From: Methanobacterium sp.
GTDB lineage: Archaea > Methanobacteriota > Methanobacteria > Methanobacteriales > Methanobacteriaceae
Assembly: GCA_018263005.1 (NCBI GenBank)
Contig: JADFDH010000001.1
Span: forward strand, 124,001 to 188,000
Direction of reading: 5' to 3'
DNA length: 64,000 bases
Both the position numbers and the translations under genes were made by a program. The notes beneath the pieces are model-generated. The model ran no database searches, was not told the origin of the DNA, and saw nothing but the letters and a program-made list of their open reading frames with translations. This document shows positions 26,270-34,205 of this stretch, one piece after another (the first letter of the stretch is position 1; the number at the start of each line of letters is the position of its first letter).

Positions 26270-27061
26270 TTATTTCCTACATATAATTTTCCTTATTAAC
26301 AGTTCTTTTTCTTTCAGTGACTGATATAATAAGTTATATGCGTGAATATTGTCTTCTATCTCTTTATTTGTATATTTTCGCTTTAATTTTTTTTGGATGT
26401 CATCTTTTTGTAGGTGTTTGATTATTTCCTTATTATATCTGGCATAGTTTTCATCTTCTGAATCGATTGATACTAGCTTAAATCCTGCTTGGTGGATAAT
26501 ATTTTTATAGTCCTCTTCGGTATTGGCAAAAAGGGTTAGATCATCTAATCTCATCATTTCCACTAATTTCTCTCCCCAATGACCATTAACCGGACTTAGC
26601 CAGTCCAATATTATAAAGTGGCTATCTTCTTTTAAAACTCTGTAGATTTCTTTAAATAATATCAGTTTATCTTCCAAGTCTAAGTGAAGAAAAACCTCTT
26701 TACTAAAAGCTAAGTCAAAAAATTTGTCTTTAAATGGCAGATGTTCTATATCATCATAGAATAAGAATTTAACTTTATTTTTCAGGTTTTCAGGCAATCT
26801 ATGGTTAGATTCATCAACCATCATCTGATTGATTTCAATGCCTGTAATAATTGCATTGTATTTTTTCGCAAAATGTATTGCTGCACCACCCAATCCAGAC
26901 CCTATATCTAATATTTTTTTATTAGCCAATTGAAAATCTTTTACTAAATTATCTATAGCTTCACTTCCTCCTTCAGACAAAAATCCCGGACCATAGGCTA
27001 TCTCCAAAAAGCTGCAAAAATCCTCTGAATATTCTTGTTGCGCCTGTTCTAAACCGCTCAT
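26270..27061 (-). CDS. SAM-dependent methyltransferase (class I)
   Basis: About 263 residues. SAM-binding motif I is ILDIGSGLGGAAIHFAKKY, with the acidic end of beta-2 in ITGIEIN, motif II-like DDIEHLPFKDKFFDLAFSKE, and HLDLEDKLILFKEIYRVLK. The order and the N-terminal GPGFLSEGG resemble phosphoethanolamine/sarcosine-dimethylglycine methyltransferases. I cannot tell the substrate. ATG 27061 is better spaced from GAAGGA than ATG 27067. It is flanked by unrelated genes and may be monocistronic. Confidence 0.85.
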   Translation of the reverse strand: MSGLEQAQQEYSEDFCSFLEIAYGPGFLSEGGSEAIDNLVKDFQLANKKILDIGSGLGGAAIHFAKKYNAIITGIEINQMMVDESNHRLPENLKNKVKFLFYDDIEHLPFKDKFFDLAFSKEVFLHLDLEDKLILFKEIYRVLKEDSHFIILDWLSPVNGHWGEKLVEMMRLDDLTLFANTEEDYKNIIHQAGFKLVSIDSEDENYARYNKEIIKHLQKDDIQKKLKRKYTNKEIEDNIHAYNLLYQSLKEKELLIRKIICRK

Positions 27062-27241
27062 AATCATAATTCCTTCATAATATTATATTACTGAATTTAT
27101 ATTAAAATGATTATTTGAGTTCTATCAAGAAAGATATAAAGCATAATTATATTAAAAAAAATAAGGTTTAGTTGGTTTTTAAAACCAACTTTTATTGTAC
27201 TTTTGTTTTCAAACTTGTTTTTTTTCTAGGATATCTCTAGA

Positions 27242-29008
27242 TTATCCTATAAAGTTACCAAGTGATGTAGGCCATTGTCCTATTCCTGCTGTTATGGTGG
27301 TGGTTACGGTGTTGGTTGTTGTGTTGATAACTGAAACATTATGACTAGATTGGTTTGTTACGTATACATTACTTCCATCTGGGGTTATTGCTACACCAAG
27401 AGGATAAGATCCTACGTTTATGTTGTTGGTTACGGTGTTGGTTGCTGTGTTGATAACTGAAACTGTATTGCTATATGCATTGGCTACGTATGCTGTGCTT
27501 CCATTTGGGGTTATTACAATACCAATAGGTGTATCTCCTACGTTTATGTTGTTGGTTACGGTGTTGGTTGCTGTATCGATAACCGAGACTGTATCGCTAT
27601 AAGCGTTCGCTACGTATGCTTTGCTTCCATCTGGTGTGAATGCAATGCCAATAGGATAAGATCCTACGTTTATGGTGTTGGTTATGGTGTTGGTTGCTGT
27701 ATCGATCACCGAAACATTATTGCTGAAAGCATTTGCTATGTATGCTTTGCTTCCATCTGGGGATACTGCAACATAATTTGGATAAGATCCTACGGGTGTG
27801 GTGTTGGTTACTGTGTTGGTTGCTGTGTTGATAACTGATACGGTATTGCTAGTACTGTTCGTTACGTATAATTTACTTCCATCTGGAGATACCGCTATAC
27901 CTTCAGGTACAGATCCTACGGGTATGGTGGCTATTACTGTGTTGGTTGATGTGTTAATAACCGAAACATTATTGCTATAAACGTTTGTGATGTATGCTCT
28001 ACTTCCAATTGATGATACAGCTACACCAATAGGACCATTTCCTACTCCAAAGGTAGTTATCACTGTGTTGGTTGTTGTATCAATAACTGAAACAGTATTA
28101 TCAAGTAAATTGGTGATGTATGCATTTGGTCCGGTTGTTTTGAATGTGGCGTTTATGGTGTGATTTGCTATTACATTGTTGAATGTGTAGCTGGTTATTG
28201 CTCCTTGTGAAATTCCATCTACCAGTACGTCATCTATAATGTATCCTGTGTCTGGTGTTATTGTGAAAGTCTGATCGTCCAGTTCGTTCACGGTTACTGA
28301 ACCACCAGGGTTTATATTGCCTCCGGTTCCTGCTGTTGCGGTGATGGTGTGTGTTATGTGGCTGAAGTTGGCGTTTATGGTATGATTTGTTGTTACGTCG
28401 TTGAATGTGTAACTATTTATTGCTCCTTGTGAGATTCCGTCTACTTGTACGTCGTCTAGTTTCATTCCCGCATTTGGTGTGATGGTGAAGCTTTGTGAGT
28501 TTCCTTTGTATACATTGACGTTTCCATTGGGTTGGATGGTTCCTCCGCCGTTTGTGGTGGCGGTGATGGTGTATGATGATTGGGTGGTGTAGCTTTGATA
28601 GTTGTTAATTCGTATGAGGTCTCGGGTGGTGCTGGATACTTCTGCTTTATTTATTAATGTTGTGCCGGTGACGTCTGCTTTAAATTGGATTAAAAGGGAT
28701 GTGCCTGCGGTGATGGTTCCCAGGTTTATGTAGTTCTTGTTCCAGTCCTGCCAGGCTCCGTTGTTGATACTGTACTGGGAGGATGATACATCCACACCGG
28801 CCATTTTATCCTGTAAAACTACGTTTTTAGCGGTGCTTGGACCGTTGTTAGTTACGGTTAGGCTGAAATCCGCGGTCTCTCCATCACTGGACACTATGCA
28901 GTTGGAACCCGAAACTTGTAAATCCGCGTACTCCGCAGCGGAGACAGCGCCGCAGAAAATGAAACAAAAAATGAATAAGATGCTGAGTAAGATTATTTGG
29001 TTTTTTAT
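27242..29008 (-). CDS. Secreted YVTN beta-propeller surface protein with apparent AUA start
   Basis: About 588 residues. A signal peptide (QIILLSILFIFCFIFCGAVSA) is followed by a DUF11/CARDB-like Ig domain (about 27-130; TVTNNGPSTAKNVVLQD). Two divergent InlB-type B-repeats come next (ITPNAGMKLDDVQVDGISQG and ITPDTGYIIDDVLVDGISQG). A seven-bladed YVTN propeller completes the protein, with seven copies of a unit containing A/V-Y-I/V-T/A-N, then NTVSVIDT and SPDGSKAY. The first canonical in-frame start is GTG 28894, inside the Ig domain. Reading back in frame reaches ATA 29008, preceded at seven bases by GGAGG, and no ATG/GTG/TTG lies between the upstream stop and the signal peptide. I annotate from 29008. 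It is probably wall- or S-layer-associated; the ligand is unknown. Confidence 0.85.
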   Translation of the reverse strand: MKNQIILLSILFIFCFIFCGAVSAAEYADLQVSGSNCIVSSDGETADFSLTVTNNGPSTAKNVVLQDKMAGVDVSSSQYSINNGAWQDWNKNYINLGTITAGTSLLIQFKADVTGTTLINKAEVSSTTRDLIRINNYQSYTTQSSYTITATTNGGGTIQPNGNVNVYKGNSQSFTITPNAGMKLDDVQVDGISQGAINSYTFNDVTTNHTINANFSHITHTITATAGTGGNINPGGSVTVNELDDQTFTITPDTGYIIDDVLVDGISQGAITSYTFNNVIANHTINATFKTTGPNAYITNLLDNTVSVIDTTTNTVITTFGVGNGPIGVAVSSIGSRAYITNVYSNNVSVINTSTNTVIATIPVGSVPEGIAVSPDGSKLYVTNSTSNTVSVINTATNTVTNTTPVGSYPNYVAVSPDGSKAYIANAFSNNVSVIDTATNTITNTINVGSYPIGIAFTPDGSKAYVANAYSDTVSVIDTATNTVTNNINVGDTPIGIVITPNGSTAYVANAYSNTVSVINTATNTVTNNINVGSYPLGVAITPDGSNVYVTNQSSHNVSVINTTTNTVTTTITAGIGQWPTSLGNFIG

Positions 29009-29553
29009 CTTTTCACCTCCCTTTCCAATTTGTAATGAACAATTTTATGAGTATATTAATATCACATTTCATAAATACGTAAATCACAAAAGATATAAAT
29101 CAATAATAATAACGTGACATTTATCACTAACTAATTTGCTATATTAGAGAGCTTCTTATAACTAAAAAAAAGATTTAAAGACCTGATTTTTTTTAAAAAA
29201 TAAGGATTTAATGTTTAAATTGAGAAAGGTACATCAAATTCTCATTTACATAATAGTTTTTTTATTAATATCCCTATCAATTGAAAAACAATATCCAAAC
29301 CAGATAAGGATTAGTTCAGGCACTTATGTTAGTATAACTTTTTTTTTTAACCATATCGCCTAAAATAGGAAATTTTTAAAATCAGTATGAATATAATATT
29401 AATAACAAGTAGATGTAAAAAAATGAATCTTGCTTAATTTTTAGAAAAATGAAGTAGATGATTCGGGTATGGTGATGTATGTAGTAACTTGAGACTTTTA
29501 AAAAATATTAATTGAATCTGGATTAGATTTAAAAGATTAAATGGGGGTTTTTC
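29009..29553. other. Long AT-rich intergenic region with one possible small ORF
   Basis: These 545 bases lie between the divergent propeller gene and a 51-aa membrane protein. Apart from the 50-codon ORF at 29211-29363 I see homopolymer T and A runs and short palindromes only. No RNA gene or repeat was recognised. Confidence 0.45.
29211..29363 (+). CDS. Possible 50-aa membrane or exported peptide
   Basis: ATG 29211 is preceded by AAGGATTTA, a modest ribosome-binding site. The product starts MFKLRKVHQ, basic, followed by a hydrophobic stretch ILIYIIVFLLISLSI, and then a polar tail. The shape is that of a signal-anchored peptide. The frame passes through a ten-T run near its end. No family known; may be spurious. 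Confidence 0.28.
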   Translation: MFKLRKVHQILIYIIVFLLISLSIEKQYPNQIRISSGTYVSITFFFNHIA

Positions 29554-29709
29554 ATGGATAATAAAATGAATGGAATAATAATGATAATAGTAGGTGTTTT
29601 ACTAGCTATAATTTATCTTGCTTTACCAACGTTCTTGATCTATACCTACTGGCTTGCGATAGTAATCTTCATCATATATGGAATATACCTATACCAGAAA
29701 AAAAACTAA
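29554..29709 (+). CDS. 51-aa two-TM membrane micro-protein
   Basis: ATG 29554 follows GGGGGTTTTTC. The product MDNKMNGIIMIIVGVLLAII continues with a Pro-containing turn and a second hydrophobic helix (WLAIVIFIIYGIYLY), ending QKKN. The N-terminus is polar and the C-terminus basic, so a hairpin with both ends in the cytoplasm is likely. No homologue recognised; stands alone. Confidence 0.55.
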   Translation: MDNKMNGIIMIIVGVLLAIIYLALPTFLIYTYWLAIVIFIIYGIYLYQKKN

Positions 29710-29980
29710 ATCAAATTTAATTCAATTTTTTTATTTTCTCCCGGTTTGGTGTTTTATTCATCTAGTGGGTGCCTTCAAATTTAAAGCCTAAGCTTTCAAT
29801 CCAATCACTGATACCATCATCACATTATTGGGGTTTCGTAACCTAATATTAAAATACTATTCCTGAACTTTCATAGAACATATTATAGGAAATAAAATAG
29901 GGAAAAAATGCATTATATCCAATTATAGCTTATTGTATGTGGATCTAGATGGTTATGGAAATATATTATGGGGTATTTAG

Positions 29981-32900
29981 TTAAATTCTTTCTTTGTATT
30001 TGAGTTCTTTGAATCGTATGGTGTATTTGGTTCCTTGGCTTATCTCCTGTTCTATTGTACCGTTTATTTGATTTACCAATGATATTACAAGTTTTAGACC
30101 TAAAGATGATTCAATGTTTCTAAAGTCAAGATCCTCTGGAAATCCTATACCATTATCTTTTATTATCAGCTCATGATGGTCATTTTTATTTTTGAGCGAT
30201 ATGGTTAGCTTACCTGGTTTTTTATTGGGGAATGCGTATTTCAGGCAGTTGGAGACTAATTCACTGGTTATTAATCCTAGTGGGATAGAAGTTTCCATAT
30301 TTAGATGAGTTTCATCTACATTAAAAATAGATTGAACATTATATACTCCATAGCTTATGTAAAGATTAGAAATTAGGTTTCTTAGATAGGAAGAGAAATT
30401 GATGGAACTAAGATCCTCAGATTGATAAAGCATCTCATGGATCATGGCCATAGATAAAACCCTATTCTGACTCTCTATCAAAACATTAACCGCAGCAGGA
30501 TCATCTTTTACATAGTCTACTTGTAAGTCCAATAAGCTGGAGATGATCTGTAAATTATTCTTCACCCGGTGGTGGATTTCTTTTAGAAGATTTTCTTTTT
30601 CTTTGAGGGATTCTTTTATCTTTTTTTCGGCTATTTTTAATTCTGTAATGTCCTCTGAAATTCCTAATAAATATTCTGGATTACCTTCTTTGTCAAGTAG
30701 AGGGATTTTTTTGGTATGTAAGAGTCTTGGACCTAATATTTTGGTTTCGATTGTTTCTTCTGGAATATCTAATAGTTTCTTGCTTTGAAGAACTTCCCTA
30801 TCTTTCTGTGTGAAAAAGTCCGCTTCATCCTTGGGGAAGAAATCATAGTCACTTTTACCAACTAATTCATCACTCGAATGTCCAAAATAAATCTCCCCTA
30901 TCCGGTTAACTTTTTTAAAACTAAGATCTTCTGCATTTTTCACAAAAATCATATTCGGAATATTTTCCACTATATCATCCAGAAACTCTTTACTTTCTTT
31001 TAATGCTTCATCCACTTTCTTAAGTTCAGTAATATCACGAACAACAGCTACAGCACCACAAATGATTTTTTTCTCATTATAGATAGGTGCAGATGATACC
31101 TGACGGTATTGTTTAGTTTTGTCAGGGAAGATAACAATTTCTTCTAGATCTGTTAGAATTTCACCATTTAGTGAACGGAGCAGGGGAGAACCTTCATGAG
31201 GTCGGGGATTTCCATCTGCATCTAATACTTCAACAACATCTATAAGACCATCTATGTTTTTGGAAGTCTCCTTTATTTTCGCATCGAATTTCTGTGCTGC
31301 TGCATTGGTAAGTAATATATTGCCTTTTTTATCACAAAACCAGACTTCATCTACAATATTATCAATCAAAGTCTGTAATTCATCCTTGGATCTTTGTATT
31401 TCCAGAATTAATTTATTTTTTTCCCTTAGAGATTCTTTTATTTCCTTTTCACTTTTTTTACGTTCCATAATATCTCTAATTATTACTAAATCAGCTTTTT
31501 GTCCTTTCCATATAGTTTGAGAGGCTGTAAGTTCAATGGGCACTGCTTTTTTGTCTTTCCGCAATATAATTGTTTCATAAGTTGATGGTTCGCTTTTTTC
31601 TTCCAATCTTCTCTTAAAAGCTTTAATCAATTTCTGAAGTTCTTCGGGATGGGCTAAATCACTTATTTTTGTTTTCAATAGCTCAGGGATAGGGTAACCA
31701 GTTATTTCACTTACTTTTTTGTTAGCATATACATGATTTCCGTCCGCTGTTGCTATCAATATACCATCATTAGCGTTCTCAGCTATAGCTTTAAAATTTG
31801 CTTCGCTTTCATTTAAGGAATCTTCCGTTTTTTTATGTTCTGTTATATCTGAAAGTACACTTAACCATACCTCACCATATTCAGCATGTTTAAATGTTGA
31901 AACATTTGCATAGCACCAGAAATATGTGCCATCTTTCTTTTTATTATATATTTCCCCGGACCAGACTCTGTTCTTCCTTAAATTGCTTATTATATTATTT
32001 GCCACTTCTTCAGGACTCATATCGGTGGGTGCGTTTATTTTTGCAACGTTCATGCCTAATAATTCATCCTTTCCATAGCCGAACATCTCTTCGAATTTGG
32101 GATTTGCATAGACAATAACCGAGTCGCTAATTCGGACAAGAACTACGCCTTCATTAATATTTTCACAAATCTCGTGATGAAAACGCAACTCATCTTCAGA
32201 TTTTTTCCTTGATGTAATGTCCCTATTACTAACTCTTCTGCCTAAAAACTCCCCTTTATCACTATAAACTGGTTGGCATCCGTGTCCAATCCATCTTTCA
32301 TCTCCTTGTTTATTTATTATGCGGAACTCAATTATCTCAGTGGACTCTTCAGTATTTGAAATCTCGTTGAGATGTTCTCCTACCTTCTCAACATCCTGAG
32401 GATGTATAATTTCTTCGAGTAAACCTGGATCCTGTATAAATTCTTCTGGTTTGTAACCTGTGATGCGTTCACAAGAAGGAGAAACATATAATAATTTCCC
32501 ATCAGGTCCAACCCAATACTCCCAATCATAAGTAAACTCACTAACAGTTCTAAAACGTTCTTCACTTTCTTTCAGGGATTTTTCAGCTTTTTTTTGTTCA
32601 TTTATGTCTTGGAAGATGCAATGTGTCTGTTTAAATCTGCCTTCATCATCATATCCTATTCTTCCATCAAAAGTAACAAATATGGTCGATCCATTTTTTT
32701 TAACCATTTCAAACTCAACATCGTGTATTTCACCGATGGATTTGAATTTCGGGAAATTCTCCTTGAAATGTTCCACATAATCAGGACTAAGGAATTCACC
32801 AAACCATTTTCCGACAACATCTTCCCGAGAATAGCCTAAAATGTCCAGCCAAGCGGGATTAACATCGATGAAACATCCATTTTTATTTAAAGATTGATAG

Positions 32901-33712
32901 GGGAGAGGCGCATCTAAATAAAGCATCCTATATCTTTCCTCACTTTCCTTCATTGCTTCTTCTGCTTGTTTAGATTTAGTAACATCATCATATACTGAGA
33001 CAATTTCACCGGAAGGTAATTTATAAACGAAATTATCTCTCCAACCAGTAATTCTTTTATCCATATATTGGGTGATAGGATGATGTTCAGGACTTCCAGT
33101 TTTATATACTCTCTGAAAGACTTCAAACAACCCGAAATCTTTAACTCCAGGGAATGCATCGGTCACTTTTTTTCCAATAACTTCTTCCTTTTTAATAGAT
33201 TCTATATTCTCCGCTGATTCATTAAAATCGATGATAATAAAGTCTTCTCCATTATTAAAAGCAGTATAAACTGCCACACCACTACTCATATAGTTAAAAA
33301 GGCTTCTATAACGATTTTCATTGTATTTCAGTTCGTTTTCCATCTTATGTTTATAAAGCGCTATCTCAATGGTGTTTTTTAATTCAGTTTTACTAACTGG
33401 TTTTATTAAATAACCATAAGGAGATGTGAGTTTAGCTCGTTTAACAGCACTTTCTTCAGGATGGGCAGTTAAATATATCACAGGTATATCAAATTCATCT
33501 TTAACCTTTGAAGCAACTTCTATACCGTTCATTTGTTCCTTCAAGATAATATCCATCAAAATAAGGTCAGGTTTAAGTTCAGCTACTTTTTTTAAAGCAT
33601 CTTCTCCAGTTGAAGCAATACCCACTACATCATAGCCAAAAGAAGTTAAGGATTGTTCAAAATTCATAGCCTCAATCATTTCATCTTCCACAATCAAAAT
33701 CCTAGATTTCAA
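29981..33712 (-). CDS. Receiver-(PAS)7-histidine kinase hybrid
   Basis: 1243 residues and no membrane segment, so cytoplasmic. An N-terminal receiver (ILIVEDE; phospho-acceptor Asp in LILMDIIL; conserved Lys in LIKPVSK; residues 1-120) is followed by seven PAS/PAC units, most introduced by a SLKESEERF-like helix. They extend to about residue 1035. A HisKA_2-type dimerisation box EIHHRVKNNLQII and a HATPase with ELVSNCLKYAF and DNGIGFP end the protein. Such kinases are common in methanogens, often with unknown ligands. Translation starts at TTG 33712 with AGGTG upstream. No partner regulator lies next to it; the receiver in the same chain may make it a phosphorelay component. Confidence 0.93.
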   Translation of the reverse strand: MKSRILIVEDEMIEAMNFEQSLTSFGYDVVGIASTGEDALKKVAELKPDLILMDIILKEQMNGIEVASKVKDEFDIPVIYLTAHPEESAVKRAKLTSPYGYLIKPVSKTELKNTIEIALYKHKMENELKYNENRYRSLFNYMSSGVAVYTAFNNGEDFIIIDFNESAENIESIKKEEVIGKKVTDAFPGVKDFGLFEVFQRVYKTGSPEHHPITQYMDKRITGWRDNFVYKLPSGEIVSVYDDVTKSKQAEEAMKESEERYRMLYLDAPLPYQSLNKNGCFIDVNPAWLDILGYSREDVVGKWFGEFLSPDYVEHFKENFPKFKSIGEIHDVEFEMVKKNGSTIFVTFDGRIGYDDEGRFKQTHCIFQDINEQKKAEKSLKESEERFRTVSEFTYDWEYWVGPDGKLLYVSPSCERITGYKPEEFIQDPGLLEEIIHPQDVEKVGEHLNEISNTEESTEIIEFRIINKQGDERWIGHGCQPVYSDKGEFLGRRVSNRDITSRKKSEDELRFHHEICENINEGVVLVRISDSVIVYANPKFEEMFGYGKDELLGMNVAKINAPTDMSPEEVANNIISNLRKNRVWSGEIYNKKKDGTYFWCYANVSTFKHAEYGEVWLSVLSDITEHKKTEDSLNESEANFKAIAENANDGILIATADGNHVYANKKVSEITGYPIPELLKTKISDLAHPEELQKLIKAFKRRLEEKSEPSTYETIILRKDKKAVPIELTASQTIWKGQKADLVIIRDIMERKKSEKEIKESLREKNKLILEIQRSKDELQTLIDNIVDEVWFCDKKGNILLTNAAAQKFDAKIKETSKNIDGLIDVVEVLDADGNPRPHEGSPLLRSLNGEILTDLEEIVIFPDKTKQYRQVSSAPIYNEKKIICGAVAVVRDITELKKVDEALKESKEFLDDIVENIPNMIFVKNAEDLSFKKVNRIGEIYFGHSSDELVGKSDYDFFPKDEADFFTQKDREVLQSKKLLDIPEETIETKILGPRLLHTKKIPLLDKEGNPEYLLGISEDITELKIAEKKIKESLKEKENLLKEIHHRVKNNLQIISSLLDLQVDYVKDDPAAVNVLIESQNRVLSMAMIHEMLYQSEDLSSINFSSYLRNLISNLYISYGVYNVQSIFNVDETHLNMETSIPLGLITSELVSNCLKYAFPNKKPGKLTISLKNKNDHHELIIKDNGIGFPEDLDFRNIESSLGLKLVISLVNQINGTIEQEISQGTKYTIRFKELKYKERI

Positions 33713-33991
33713 ATCTAAGCACCTAAAGATAATATGTTTTTCATGATAAATATTTACTCTGTAAATGGGTTCTCCATGAAATATCTGTTTTATTCAAACA
33801 GATTACAATCTATTATTCTTATTTAATTCCTAAAGGCATTTATAATAGCTTATTTTAACTAATAAATTGATGGTAACGCTATTTTTAAATAACATTCCTA
33901 AAAATAATCCGTTCTCCATACATATTACTAATAAATAAAAGAGTAGGTTCTGGTTTGTATAATAAGTTCACCGATTTATTCATTCATTCAT

Positions 33992-34147
33992 TCATTCGTC
34001 CTGGGACATCATCACGGTGTAGAAACCACCTTGTCCTGTGTAGTTGAAGCTTTCTGGATGTAATATCCATTCTTGTCCTTCATATGCTGCTATCTCAATT
34101 ATCAGCTGTTTTCTGGATTCTGCTTTAAGTATCATCCATCTAACCAT
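33992..34147 (-). CDS. 51-aa small protein with strong ribosome-binding site
   Basis: ATG 34147 follows GGAGGTGAAATTTA, a near-perfect ribosome-binding site. The product begins MVRWMILKAESRKQ and continues as an alternating, beta-rich soluble protein with EGQEWILHPESFNY and TGQGGFYTVMMSQDE. It is too short for most gene finders. A CATT tetranucleotide repeat (four copies, 33981-33996) begins inside its stop codon. It lies upstream of the histidine kinase gene on the same strand (279 bases) and just after the P-type ATPase. No family known. Confidence 0.55.
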   Translation of the reverse strand: MVRWMILKAESRKQLIIEIAAYEGQEWILHPESFNYTGQGGFYTVMMSQDE

Positions 34148-34205
34148 TAAATTTCACCTCCTATTAATTCTGAATATTTAAAATGATTTAAAGCTTATTC
34201 GGGTG

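Noticed and set aside
29780..29860. Leftward open stretch ending WIESLGFKFEGTH
   Set aside because: Only about 20 codons with no start or ribosome-binding site; could be a gene scrap but cannot be supported.
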